37,629 bases of DNA from Alphaproteobacteria bacterium (lineage in GTDB: Bacteria; Pseudomonadota; Alphaproteobacteria; JAEULC01), in NCBI GenBank assembly GCA_020846275.1, contig JADLEG010000142.1, positions 1 through 37,629 on the forward strand, in the 5' to 3' direction. Below, piece by piece: positions 18,684 to 27,571 of this stretch (positions are counted from its first letter, which is position 1; each line of letters begins with the position of its first letter). A program made the translations under genes and the position numbers. The notes below the pieces were generated by a model. It had not been told where the DNA came from. It was given only the letters and a program-made list of their open reading frames with translations, and searched no databases.

Positions 18684-20309
18684 ATGCGGGTGATTTCGGC
18701 CGAGGCCGCCGCGGGCCTGGTGCGGGACAACGATACCCTCCTGGTCGGCGGCTCGGGCGGCGGACATGCCGTGCCCGAGATGCTGATGGCCGCATTGGGC
18801 AAGCGCTTCCGCGATAGCGGCCATCCGCGGCAGATCACGTCGCTGCATCCGGTGGGGCTCGGCGACCGCGCCACGCGCGGCGCGGGGCATTTCGCCCAGG
18901 ACGGGATGCTGAGGCGGATCGTCTGCGGCACCTTCGTCGATTCGCCCCCGGTCTCCGACCTAGCTGCGGCCGACAAGATCGAGGCCTATACGCTGCCCCA
19001 GGGCGCGCTGTCGCAGCTCATGCGCGAGATGGCGGCCGGCCGGCCGGGGCTGTTCACCAAGACGGGCCTGCACACGCTGGTCGACCCGCGCCATGGCGGC
19101 GCCCGGCAGAGCAAGCGCGCGACCGAGGACCTGGTCGAGCTGGTCACCCTCAAGGGCGAGGAGTGGTTGTTCATCAAGCCGATGCCGCCCGATGTCGCGT
19201 TCCTGCGCGGCACCACCGCCGACGAGGACGGCAACGTCACGATGGAGCAGGAGGCGATCTACGGCGAGATGCTGTCGATGGCGCAGGCGACGCGCCGCGC
19301 GGGCGGCGTGGTGATCGTCCAGGTCAAGCGCCTGGCCAATCGCGGCACGCTGCCGGCCAAGCAGGTGAAGATTCCGGGCATGCTGGTCGACTTCGTCGTG
19401 CTCGATCCCGCCCAGCGCCAGACCTACGTGACGGACTATTCGCCGGCCTATGCCGGCGAGTTGCGTGAGCCGCTGTCCGCGTTCCAGCCGTTGCCGCTGG
19501 ACGCGCGCAAGGTGGTGGCGCGGCGCGGGGCGATGGAGCTGTTCCCTCGTGCGGTGTGCAACCTCGGCTCGGGCATCTCGACCGGCATCGGGGTGGTGGG
19601 CGCCGAGGAGAACATCCTCGACGCCATCGTGCTGACCAACGAGCAGGGGCTGATCGGCGGCGCACCGGCGATCGGCTACGAGGCGGGGGCCGCGCGGAAC
19701 TTCCAGGCGATGATCGACCAGCCCTACCAGTTCGACTTCTACGATGGCGGCGGGCTCGACCTCGCCTTCCTGTCCTTCGCCCAGGTCGACGGTCGCGGCA
19801 ACGTCAACATCAGCCGCTTCGACGGCAAGATCGTCGGCATCGGCGGCTTCATCAACATCAGCCAGAACGCGCGCAAGGTGGTGTTTGGCGGCACCTTCAC
19901 CGCCGGCGGCCTCGACATCTCCTGGCCCGGCGGGCGGACCAGGATCGCGCGCGAGGGCAAGCATCGCAAATTCATGGCCGAGGTGGAGCAGCTCTCCTAC
20001 AACGGCGACTACGGCTGGCAGCGCGGCCAGCAGGTCATGTACGTGACCGAGCGCGCCGTGTTCCGGCGCGTCGAGGACGGGCTGGAACTCGCCGAGGTGG
20101 CGCCGGGCATCGAGGTCGAGCGCGATGTGCTTGCGCACATGGCCGTCCGCCCGCGCGTGGCGAAGGATTGCCGCGAGATGGACGCGCGGCTGTTCAGGCC
20201 CGAGCCGATGGGACTCGCCCGCGACCTGGCGGCCAAGCCGCCGCAGTACCGGTCAAGCCGAGTAGCCGAGTTTTACAAGGCTGGCGGAATATCGCGCGCG
20301 GCGGAGTAG
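18684..20309 (+). CDS. Acyl-CoA:acetate/3-ketoacid-type CoA transferase (YdiF/propionate CoA-transferase-like)
   Basis: A 541-residue single-chain family I CoA transferase with fused alpha and beta halves. The N-terminal half has DTLLVGGSGGGHAVPE (about 17-32) and GTTADEDGNVTMEQEA. The second half has NLGSGISTGIGVVGAEENI, where one of Glu308/Glu309 should be the nucleophile that forms the glutamyl-CoA intermediate, then NISRFDGKIVGIGGFINI. Enzymes of this family move CoA between short-chain acids such as acetate, propionate, butyrate or acetoacetate; the substrate here is not determined. It begins 22 bases after gloA and ends 10 bases from a converging gene. Confidence 0.88.
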   Translation: MRVISAEAAAGLVRDNDTLLVGGSGGGHAVPEMLMAALGKRFRDSGHPRQITSLHPVGLGDRATRGAGHFAQDGMLRRIVCGTFVDSPPVSDLAAADKIEAYTLPQGALSQLMREMAAGRPGLFTKTGLHTLVDPRHGGARQSKRATEDLVELVTLKGEEWLFIKPMPPDVAFLRGTTADEDGNVTMEQEAIYGEMLSMAQATRRAGGVVIVQVKRLANRGTLPAKQVKIPGMLVDFVVLDPAQRQTYVTDYSPAYAGELREPLSAFQPLPLDARKVVARRGAMELFPRAVCNLGSGISTGIGVVGAEENILDAIVLTNEQGLIGGAPAIGYEAGAARNFQAMIDQPYQFDFYDGGGLDLAFLSFAQVDGRGNVNISRFDGKIVGIGGFINISQNARKVVFGGTFTAGGLDISWPGGRTRIAREGKHRKFMAEVEQLSYNGDYGWQRGQQVMYVTERAVFRRVEDGLELAEVAPGIEVERDVLAHMAVRPRVAKDCREMDARLFRPEPMGLARDLAAKPPQYRSSRVAEFYKAGGISRAAE

Positions 20310-20319
20310 GCGCGTCGCG

Positions 20320-20538
20320 TCAGATGATCCAACGCAGCACCGCGTAGGCGACAACCGCCAGCGCGGCGGCGAGCAGGGCACCCCCGGCCGCCCGGCCCCA
20401 CGCGCGGGCATGGTTGTCGTTGGCGGCGCGGCCCAGCCCTTCGCGGGCGACGCGGCCGAGCCGGATCAGCGCGGCTGCGTTGGCGGCGGACTGGCCGTTC
20501 CCGCCGGAGCGGTGGTCCTGCGGATATTGCTGCGCCAT
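20320..20538 (-). CDS. Small one-helix membrane protein
   Basis: A 72-residue open frame beginning ATG at 20538, with GGAGGGAGG about 6 bases upstream on the minus strand. The first 50 residues are polar and basic (LIRLGRVAREGLGRAANDN), then one hydrophobic helix (about 51-70, ending AYAVLRWII) closes the protein. A cytoplasmic N-terminus with a C-terminal membrane anchor is likely. It lies 44 bases downstream of gltA on the same strand and may be on the gltA transcript. I do not recognise a family. Confidence 0.6.
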   Translation of the reverse strand: MAQQYPQDHRSGGNGQSAANAAALIRLGRVAREGLGRAANDNHARAWGRAAGGALLAAALAVVAYAVLRWII

Positions 20539-20582
20539 GGCGGCCTCCCTCCGCGGGCGACGCGCGTATGCCCTGAAAAGCG

Positions 20583-21923
20583 CTACTTGCGCTTTGTCGT
20601 CGGCACGTAGGCGCGCTTCGTCGCGCCGGTATAGAGCTGGCGCGGACGCCCGATCTTCTGCGAAGGATCCTCGATCATTTCCTTCCACTGCGCCACCCAG
20701 CCGACGGTACGCGCCAGCGCGAACAGCACGGTGAACATGCTGGTGGGGAAATTCATCGCCCGCAGGATGATGCCCGAATAGAAGTCCACGTTCGGGTAGA
20801 GCTTCTTCGAGACGAAGTAGTCGTCCTCGAGCGCGATGCGCTCCAGTTCCATCGCCAGGTCGAGCAGCGGCTCGTTCTTGACGCCCAGCTCCTCGAGCAC
20901 CTCGTGGCAGGTCTTGCGCATGACCGCCGCGCGCGGATCGTAGTTCTTGTAGACGCGGTGGCCGAAGCCCATCAGGCGGAAGCTGTCGTCCTTGTTCTTG
21001 GCGCGCTTGACGTATTCCGGCACCCGGTCCTTGGTGCCGATGGCGCGCAGCATGTTGAGTACCGCCTCGTTGGCGCCGCCATGCGCCGGGCCCCACAGGC
21101 TGGCGATGCCCGCCGCGATGCAGGCGAAGGGATTGGCGCCCGACGAGCCCGCGAGCCTGACGGTCGAGGTCGAGGCGTTCTGCTCGTGATCGGCGTGCAG
21201 GATGAAGATGCGGTCCATCGCCTTGGCGAGCACGGGACTGACCTTGTATTCCTCGCAAGGCACCATGAAGCACATGCGCAGGAAGTTGGAGGCGTAGTCC
21301 AGATCGTTGCGCGGATAGACGAAGGGCTGGCCGACGGAATACTTGTACGCCATGGCCGCGATCGTCGGCATCTTCGCGATCAGCCGGTGCGAGGCGATCA
21401 TGCGCTGGTGCGGATCGTTGATGTCGGTCGAGTCGTGGTAGAAGGCCGACAGCGCGCCGACCACGCCCACCATCACCGCCATCGGGTGCGCATCGCGCCG
21501 GAAGCCGCGATAGAGGTACTGCAACTGCTCGTGCACCATCGTGTGGTAGGTGATGTCGTGCACGAACTTGGATTTCTGCGTCGGATTGGGCAACTCGCCG
21601 TGCAGCAGCAAATAGCAGACTTCCATGAAGTCGCTGTGTTCGGCCAGATCCTCGATCGCGTAGCCGCGATGCAGCAGCACGCCCTCGTCGCCGTCGATGT
21701 AGGTGATCGCCGACTGGCAGGAACCGGTCGAGGTGAATCCCGGATCGTAGGTGAAATAGCCGGTCTCGGCATAGAGCTTGCGGATGTCGATGACCTTGGG
21801 CCCGACGGATCCGTCCATCACCGGCAGGTCGATCTTCTTGCCGGTCGCATTGTCGATCAGCGTGACGGTGGGCGCCTTGTTGTCGGACTTGGCGGCGGGG
21901 GCGGTCTTGGTGGCGGAGGCCAT
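20583..21923 (-). CDS. gltA: Citrate synthase
   Basis: A 446-residue type II (proteobacterial hexameric) citrate synthase, condensing acetyl-CoA with oxaloacetate to enter the TCA cycle. The catalytic triad can be placed as His281 (GPAHGGANE), His322 (GFGHRVYK) and Asp380 (PNVDFYSG); [13 protein letters not shown] is also typical. ATGs occur at 21929 and 21923. I chose 21923 because the AGGGA motif is 8 bases from it but abuts the other. Upstream, between gltA and gltX, a promoter and a palindromic operator candidate are visible, so gltA is probably controlled separately from gltX. Confidence 0.96.
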   Translation of the reverse strand: MASATKTAPAAKSDNKAPTVTLIDNATGKKIDLPVMDGSVGPKVIDIRKLYAETGYFTYDPGFTSTGSCQSAITYIDGDEGVLLHRGYAIEDLAEHSDFMEVCYLLLHGELPNPTQKSKFVHDITYHTMVHEQLQYLYRGFRRDAHPMAVMVGVVGALSAFYHDSTDINDPHQRMIASHRLIAKMPTIAAMAYKYSVGQPFVYPRNDLDYASNFLRMCFMVPCEEYKVSPVLAKAMDRIFILHADHEQNASTSTVRLAGSSGANPFACIAAGIASLWGPAHGGANEAVLNMLRAIGTKDRVPEYVKRAKNKDDSFRLMGFGHRVYKNYDPRAAVMRKTCHEVLEELGVKNEPLLDLAMELERIALEDDYFVSKKLYPNVDFYSGIILRAMNFPTSMFTVLFALARTVGWVAQWKEMIEDPSQKIGRPRQLYTGATKRAYVPTTKRK

Positions 21924-21944
21924 GCGCATCTTCCCTAAATTTCC

Positions 21945-21957
21945 GCTGCAATGCAGC
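21945..21957. promoter_or_regulatory. Palindromic operator candidate (CTGC-N3-GCAG, PhaR-box-like)
   Basis: A perfect inverted repeat GCTGCA-a-TGCAGC, containing CTGC-AAT-GCAG at 21946-21956. This matches the CTGC-N3-GCAG form I recall for the polyhydroxybutyrate regulator PhaR of Rhodobacter. It covers the predicted gltA transcription start (about 21952), an expected place for a repressor. The motif has only eight fixed bases, so chance is possible in a GC-rich genome. Confidence 0.45.
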
Positions 21958-21958
21958 A

Positions 21959-21988
21959 ATACTAGACTAACAAGGTAAAGATTGGCAA
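21959..21988 (-). promoter_or_regulatory. Predicted gltA promoter
   Basis: On the minus strand, -35 TTGCCA (21983-21988, 5 of 6 to consensus) and -10 TAGTAT (21959-21964, 4 of 6) are separated by 18 bases. The start of transcription would fall near 21952, about 30 bases before the gltA ATG. The segment is clearly richer in A/T than its surroundings. Confidence 0.5.
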
Positions 21989-22018
21989 TTCGTGAACGTC
22001 GCGGGAAAAGCGGGGCGG

Positions 22019-23419
22019 TCAGCTTGCCTGGTCGGCGATACGGCCCAGCGACTCCTCGCGGCCGAGCACGGCCATGACCTCGAAAATGCCGGGCGAGGTG
22101 GTCGCGCCGGCCAGCGCCGCGCGCAAGGGCTGCGCCACCTTGCCGAGGCCGATCTTCTCCGCCTCGGCGAAGCTCCGCACCGCCGCTTCGATCGTCTCCT
22201 CGTCCCAGCCCGCCAGGGCCGCGAATTCCGGGGCCAGGCGCCCGAGCATCGCCCTGGCCTCGGGCGTCAAGAGCCTGGCCGCCTTTTCGTCCGGCGCGAT
22301 CGGCCGCGATCGCGCGTAGAAGGCCGCGTTGTCGGCCAGTTCGACCAGCGTGCGGGCGCGCTGCTTCAGTCCCGCCATGCCGCGCTGGATGCGCGCGATC
22401 GCGTGCGCGTCGACCGCGCGGCCGAGCTTGGCCACGACCTTGGGCGCGATCAGGGCCGCCAGCCGCGCGTCCTGCGCCTCGCGCAGGTAGTGGCCGTTCA
22501 GGTTGTCCAGCTTGCCGAAATCGAATCGCGACGGGGCGCGGCCGACCCCATCCAGGTCGAACCACTGGATCGCCTGCTCGGTCGAGATGATCTCGTCGTC
22601 GCCGTGCCCCCAGCCGAGGCGTAGCAGGTAGTTGCGCATCGCCTCGGGCAGGTAGCCCATGTCGCGATAGGCATCCACCCCCAACGCCCCATGCCGTTTG
22701 GACAGCTTGGCGCCGTCCGGCCCATGAATAAGCGGGATATGCGCGAACTCCGGCGGCGTGGCGCCGATCGCGCGGTAGAGCTGGACCTGGCGGAAGGCGT
22801 TGGTCAGGTGGTCGTCGCCGCGGATCACATGGGTGATGCCCATGTCGATGTCGTCGACCACGACGGAATGCATGTAGGTGGGCGTGCCGTCGCCGCGCAG
22901 CAGCACCATGTCATCGAGCTGCGCGTTGGCGACCTTGACCTCGCCCTGCACGCGATCGTTGACGACCGTCTCGCCCGCCTGTGGCGCCTTCAGCCGGATC
23001 ACCGGCTTCACGCCCGGCGGCGCGTCCTTCGGATCGCGGTCGCGCCAGCGCCCGTCATAGCGCATCGGCAGGCCCTTGGCCTTCTGCTCGGCCCGCATCG
23101 CCTCCAACTCCTGCGGCGTGGCGTAGCAGCGATAGGCCCTGCCTTCGGCCAGCAGGCGCTCTGCCACCTCGGCGTGCCGCGCGATCCGCGCGAACTGGAA
23201 GACCACGTCGCCGTCATGGTCGAGTTCAAGCCATTTGAGCCCGTCCAGGATGGCGTCGATCGCGTCCTTGGTGGAGCGCTGGCGGTCCGTGTCCTCGATC
23301 CGCAGCAGGTACTTGCCGCCGTGGTGGCGGGCGAACAGCCAGTTGAACAGAGCCGTCCGGGCCCCGCCGATATGCAGGAACCCGGTGGGCGAGGGGGCAA
23401 AGCGCACGGTGACGGTCAT
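22019..23419 (-). CDS. gltX: Glutamyl-tRNA synthetase
   Basis: A 466-residue class I aminoacyl-tRNA synthetase that charges tRNA-Glu (and possibly tRNA-Gln, if the Gln amidotransferase route is used). The HIGG form of the HIGH motif is at 16-19 and KLSKR at 238-242, with the IEDTDRQRS segment in between as expected. The start ATG 23419 gives the standard [13 protein letters not shown]; the frame stays open 19 codons upstream (ATG 23476) but that extension does not resemble the family. No strong ribosome binding site precedes 23419. It lies 95 bases upstream of gltA on the same strand. Confidence 0.95.
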   Translation of the reverse strand: MTVTVRFAPSPTGFLHIGGARTALFNWLFARHHGGKYLLRIEDTDRQRSTKDAIDAILDGLKWLELDHDGDVVFQFARIARHAEVAERLLAEGRAYRCYATPQELEAMRAEQKAKGLPMRYDGRWRDRDPKDAPPGVKPVIRLKAPQAGETVVNDRVQGEVKVANAQLDDMVLLRGDGTPTYMHSVVVDDIDMGITHVIRGDDHLTNAFRQVQLYRAIGATPPEFAHIPLIHGPDGAKLSKRHGALGVDAYRDMGYLPEAMRNYLLRLGWGHGDDEIISTEQAIQWFDLDGVGRAPSRFDFGKLDNLNGHYLREAQDARLAALIAPKVVAKLGRAVDAHAIARIQRGMAGLKQRARTLVELADNAAFYARSRPIAPDEKAARLLTPEARAMLGRLAPEFAALAGWDEETIEAAVRSFAEAEKIGLGKVAQPLRAALAGATTSPGIFEVMAVLGREESLGRIADQAS

Positions 23420-23718
23420 GGCAGGGTGGATAGCAGACCGCGGCCGGCGGGTCAGCGGGGGATTTTCGCGCGCCACGCCGCCGTCCGTTCCGCGAAGTTA
23501 TGCACAGGCACGAAGGCCCACCGACGGAACCATTATTGAGAATACTCCGCGTTCACTGCAGGCAAAAATGTTGCATCTATAACACGAACGCAAGCAATCA
23601 TAATTCCCGCACAAATAGCTATATCCCGGATCGGCGATCCGTGGGTAGCATGGCGCGAGAGGGGAACGGCGCTGGCTGCTGAAACGCCCGCGCCGGGGAA
23701 AGAAACGGGGGCAAGACA
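23420..23718. other. AT-rich intergenic region between gltX and the lipoprotein gene
   Basis: These 299 bases separate divergent genes and must hold both promoters. From about 23495 to 23625 the sequence is visibly far richer in A/T than the rest of the window. A TATAAC at 23578-23583 could be a -10 for the lipoprotein gene but lacks a good -35. A perfect inverted repeat CGGATC-ggc-GATCCG lies at 23627-23641, 78 bases before the lipoprotein start, and could be a protein site or an RNA hairpin. I see no RNA gene or intact ORF here. Confidence 0.5.
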
Positions 23719-25149
23719 ATGACGGCGAGATTGGTAGTGCTGGGCACGCTAGGCGCGACCCTACTGATGACGGCCGGGTGTACACCACGCCCACAAGACA
23801 TTTTGGAAGAGCCCGGGCTTGGAGCGAACAAAGCTGTGGTACTTGGCTCCGCGTCGCGCTCCATCAATTCGATCGAGATTCGCGAAGACTCGCCTCTGGG
23901 GCAGGTGAGACCCAGGCGCATCGTTTGCGCCGAGCCAAGCCCGGACGTCGCGACGACGATAGCGCAGTCGATCACCGCGAGCTTCAACGCCGCAGCGCAG
24001 ATGAACAACCCGCAAGGGCAATCGATTGCGGCTCAAGCGGCGGGACAGTTCGGTCAGTCTTCGGTGCAGGGTGCCATACAGCTTGGCGAGCGCCTCGCGA
24101 CGGTGACCCTGTTGCGCGACAGTCTTCACCGGGCCTGCGAGGCCTACGCGAACGGCGCCCTGACCGACATGTCCTACTCGCTGATTCTAAGTCGCTATCA
24201 CGCGACGATGGTGACCTTGCTGAATAGCGAGCTTACGGCCGGGGCATTCGGCCGCGAGCTTGGAGCATTGTCCGGAGAGGCCGCGCACGCATTGGGCGGA
24301 CTGTCGGATGACATCCAGGCTGCGCAACGATCTCTCGAGACGGCGCAGAACGAGGTCATGGCCCAGCTTGCCGAGAAGAACAGAGCGGACGCGAAGCTGG
24401 CGGAATTGGTGGCGAAGAAACCGGCCGATGATGCCGCGGCCGAACAGCTGAAGAAAGAGATCGAAGCGCAGAAGACTGAGGTCGCGAAGCAGAACAAGGG
24501 ACTCGCCGACGCCAAGAACAGAGAATTCCTCGCCAAGGCGGAGGTGGACTCCGCACGGCTGCGCGGTGCAAGCGGCCGTGCGCGCATCGAGGCCGTCAAC
24601 GTCAAGGGAATCGACGCCAACGTCACCGGCGAAACCGGCGACAAGCTCCTGGCGCTGACGAAGCAGTTCAATGAGAGCGGCGTTCCGGAGGCGCTGCTCG
24701 TTGCATGCATCGCATCGATGGATCGTCGCGATCAGCATGGGGTCCTCGCGAAAACTTGCGAGGTCTACCTTGCGAAGGTCAATGAGGGAATTGGCAAGGT
24801 GGTGGAAGCCAAGGTCGCTATCGCCGCAGACAAGAGCCTGGAAGCGCAGAGGCTTACCAATGACTACCAGCTCCGGTTGGCGCAAATTCGGGCCAGTGTT
24901 GTCGGGGGCATAAGCCGGCTTTGTTCCTCGCAAACGACCGCAGACGGCGTGCGGACGTGCATTGAGGACGTCAGGAAAGTAACGACATCGTTGGCGGCTT
25001 CCTCGACGACGCAGATTGATGGCGCCTCCGTAGCGGAGAGTGCCGGAGTCGGACCCGCCAAGTCGATCGCCGTCGTTCCACTGTCGCCGCCCGCGAACTC
25101 GGGAGTCGCCGGTTCGCGAACGGTCCCGTCCCTGCCGAAAGCCAATTAA
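23719..25149 (+). CDS. Predicted lipoprotein with coiled coil, unrecognised family
   Basis: A 476-residue exported protein. The N-terminus is a lipoprotein signal (VVLGTLGATLLMTAGC) with lipidation expected at Cys21. Next comes a domain with CAEPSPD (70-76) and LGERLATVTLLRDSLHRACEAY (120s to 143), then SYSLILSRYHATMVTLL; I have a general memory of this CAEPSPD pattern in uncharacterised bacterial proteins but no function for it. A charged coiled coil spans about 200-285. A second domain has Cys330/347 and Cys402/414. The tail is Ser/Pro-rich. Base composition is lower in GC than neighbours and rare codons such as AGA and CTA occur, suggesting acquisition. It sits between gltX and comEC, which are usually close together in this group. 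Confidence 0.75.
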   Translation: MTARLVVLGTLGATLLMTAGCTPRPQDILEEPGLGANKAVVLGSASRSINSIEIREDSPLGQVRPRRIVCAEPSPDVATTIAQSITASFNAAAQMNNPQGQSIAAQAAGQFGQSSVQGAIQLGERLATVTLLRDSLHRACEAYANGALTDMSYSLILSRYHATMVTLLNSELTAGAFGRELGALSGEAAHALGGLSDDIQAAQRSLETAQNEVMAQLAEKNRADAKLAELVAKKPADDAAAEQLKKEIEAQKTEVAKQNKGLADAKNREFLAKAEVDSARLRGASGRARIEAVNVKGIDANVTGETGDKLLALTKQFNESGVPEALLVACIASMDRRDQHGVLAKTCEVYLAKVNEGIGKVVEAKVAIAADKSLEAQRLTNDYQLRLAQIRASVVGGISRLCSSQTTADGVRTCIEDVRKVTTSLAASSTTQIDGASVAESAGVGPAKSIAVVPLSPPANSGVAGSRTVPSLPKAN

Positions 25150-25277
25150 CGACTGCTGCGGCGCGGGCAAACAATCTTGGAGGTGCAGGAACGCCACTCT
25201 CGCCTTTGACCCCGGCCTCCAGCCGGCGCATTCTACCAATGGGCGCGGTCTGAGCGACGCCCGAGGGGGACGCGCGG

Positions 25278-27470
25278 ATGAGCGTCGGTGCGCTGGGCGG
25301 GCTCGCGGGGGCTGGCGGTCGCGGTGGGGCCCGGCTGCTGCGTTCGCTGCCGGAGCGGGCAACCGAGGCCTTCCTGGCCGAGCGCGAGCAATGGGCGCTG
25401 TGGCTGCCCGTCGCGGTCGGCGTCGGCATCGCGTTCTATTTCGGCCTGGCCGCCGAGCCGGCCTGGTGGGTCGGACCGGCCTGGACGGCGGCGGGAATCG
25501 CGCTGGCCGTCCTCGGCGGGCCGGCGCGGCTCGCGATGTTCCTCGCGGCCTGGGTGATCGCGGCGTCGGGCCTGGGCTTTGGCGCGGCGCAGCTTCGCAC
25601 GTCGCTGGTCGCGACGCCGATGATCGGCGAGCGCCTGGGGCCGGTCGACATCGAGGGACGCATCGTCGATCGCGAGACGCGCGCCGACGGGTCGCAGCGC
25701 GTCGTGCTGGATGAGCTGCGGATCGCCAGCCTGGCGCCGTCGGCGACGCCGCGCCAGGTCCGGTTGACGCTCAACCGCAAGCATGCCGAGGCGGCGGCGA
25801 TCGGGGCGCGCGTTGCGCTGCGCGGCGTGCTGCTGCCCGCGTCGCCCCCGCTGGCGCCCGGCGCGTTCGATTTCCAGCGCCACGCCTTCTTCCAGGGGAT
25901 CGGCGCGGTGGGCTTCTCGGTCGCGCCGCTGCGGGCAGTGCCCGAGGATGAGCCCGGCTGGTCGCCGGCGATCTGGCTCGAGCGATTGCGCGAGGCCATC
26001 GGCGAGCGCATCCGCGCGGCGATCGACGGGCCGGCCGGCCCGCTGGCGGCGGCGCTCTTGATCGGCGACCGCGCCGGCATTCCCGAGCCGGTGATGGCGG
26101 CGATGCGCGATTCCGGCCTGGCGCACCTGATCGCCATTTCCGGGCTGAACTTCGCGCTGGTGGCGGGCATCCTGTTCTTCGTCGTGCGGGGCGCGCTGGC
26201 GCTGGTCGAACCGCTCGCGCTCAGCTACCCGATCAAGAAATGGGCGGCCGTGGCGGCCTTTGCCGGCGCCGCGTTCTATTTCCTGGTCGCGGGTCCGTCG
26301 CCGCCGACCGAACGCTCGTTCCTGATGATCGGCATCGTGCTCCTGGGCGTGCTGGTCGACCGCGACGCGATCTCGATGCGCCTTCTGGCCTGGGCCGCCG
26401 CGGCGATCCTGCTGGTGCTGCCCGACGTGCTGTGGGGCGCGAGCTTCCAGATGAGCTTCGCTGCCGTGATGGCGCTGGTCGCCGCCTATGAAGGGCTGCA
26501 CGGGCGCTTCACCGATTGGCGCGCCGAACGGGGCGTGGTCGGCCGCGCCGCGCTCTATGTCGGTGCGGTCGTGCTGACCACGGTGATCGGCAGCGCGGCG
26601 ACGGGGATCTACGCCGCCTACCACTTCAACCGCTTTCCGCTCTACGGTCTGGCAGCCAACCTGATCGCGGTGCCGATCACGGCGCACTGGATCATGCCCT
26701 GGGGGATGCTCGCCTTCGCGCTGATGCCGTTCGGGCTCGAGAACTGGGCGCTGGTGCCGATGGGCTGGGGCGTGGGTTGGATCATCGCGACGGCCGAAGC
26801 GGTCGCCTCCTGGCCCGGCGCCGTGGCGCTGCTGCCGGCGATGCCGATGGCCGGCTTGCTGGCGGCGACCGCCGGTCTGATCTGGCTTTGCCTGTGGCGG
26901 GGACGGTGGCGGCTCATCGGTATCGCTCCGATCCTCGCTTGCCTGGTGGGGATGGCGTTGGCGCGCGGTCCGGACATCCTTGTGTCCGGCGACGCGCGGA
27001 TGATGGCGGTGCGCGGCCAGGACGGGAAGCTGCTGCTCTCCAGCGACGGCGGCGACCGCCTCACGACCGAGACCTGGATGCGCCGCGCGGGGCAGAAGGC
27101 GACCGCGCCGTTTCCCGCCAGCAGGACCGGTCGCGCTGCCCGCCAGCCGATGCGCGGCGAGGACGACCGCCTGAGCTGCGACGGGCAGGCCTGCCTCTAT
27201 CGGCGCGACGGGCGTACGGCCGCGCTGGTGCGCGAGGCCTCGGCGCTCGCCGAGGAATGCGCCGGCGCCGATGTCGTGATCAGCGCCGTGCCGATCCGGC
27301 GGGGCTGCGCCGGGGCGGCGCTGGTGGTCGACCGCTTCGCGCTGTGGCGAGGCGGCGCGCACGCGATCTGGCTCGACCGGCATGGGACGCGGGTGGAGGC
27401 GGTGGCGGCGGCGCGCGGAGACCGGCCCTGGGTGGCCAGACGCGCGCGGCGCCCGAGCGCCGTCGACTAG
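25278..27470 (+). CDS. comEC: ComEC/Rec2 family membrane protein
   Basis: A 730-residue polytopic inner-membrane protein of the DNA-uptake channel family. The N-terminal part (about 40-215) has hydrophobic segments and a DUF4131-like soluble region (VDIEGRIVDRETRADGSQ). The competence core follows, with the hallmark LIGDRAGIPEPV and GLAHLIAISGLNFALVAG (about 257-296) and many helices to about 560. The C-terminal soluble domain is beta-lactamase-like in outline but lacks an HxHxDH motif, so the nuclease-type active site seen in some ComEC proteins is absent. Many bacteria keep comEC without known competence. The start ATG 25278 is 128 bases after the lipoprotein gene. Confidence 0.9.
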   Translation: MSVGALGGLAGAGGRGGARLLRSLPERATEAFLAEREQWALWLPVAVGVGIAFYFGLAAEPAWWVGPAWTAAGIALAVLGGPARLAMFLAAWVIAASGLGFGAAQLRTSLVATPMIGERLGPVDIEGRIVDRETRADGSQRVVLDELRIASLAPSATPRQVRLTLNRKHAEAAAIGARVALRGVLLPASPPLAPGAFDFQRHAFFQGIGAVGFSVAPLRAVPEDEPGWSPAIWLERLREAIGERIRAAIDGPAGPLAAALLIGDRAGIPEPVMAAMRDSGLAHLIAISGLNFALVAGILFFVVRGALALVEPLALSYPIKKWAAVAAFAGAAFYFLVAGPSPPTERSFLMIGIVLLGVLVDRDAISMRLLAWAAAAILLVLPDVLWGASFQMSFAAVMALVAAYEGLHGRFTDWRAERGVVGRAALYVGAVVLTTVIGSAATGIYAAYHFNRFPLYGLAANLIAVPITAHWIMPWGMLAFALMPFGLENWALVPMGWGVGWIIATAEAVASWPGAVALLPAMPMAGLLAATAGLIWLCLWRGRWRLIGIAPILACLVGMALARGPDILVSGDARMMAVRGQDGKLLLSSDGGDRLTTETWMRRAGQKATAPFPASRTGRAARQPMRGEDDRLSCDGQACLYRRDGRTAALVREASALAEECAGADVVISAVPIRRGCAGAALVVDRFALWRGGAHAIWLDRHGTRVEAVAAARGDRPWVARRARRPSAVD

Positions 27471-27571
27471 CATCCTCGGTCGTGTCCAATCGCATGTGAT
27501 CGACGTCGCCGAGGCGCGCTGCAGGCTGGCGCAGGGCGTATTCGACGGGCTGGCGGAGGAAGCCGCGCGGC

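Noticed and set aside
23420..23476. N-terminal extension of gltX from ATG 23476
   Set aside because: The extra 19 residues do not resemble glutamyl-tRNA synthetases, which start at the [13 protein letters not shown] point.
25233..27473. Long open frame on the minus strand across comEC (746 codons)
   Set aside because: It is the antisense shadow of a GC-rich gene: composition is Arg/His/Gln-rich without any family motif, while the plus strand encodes a clear ComEC.
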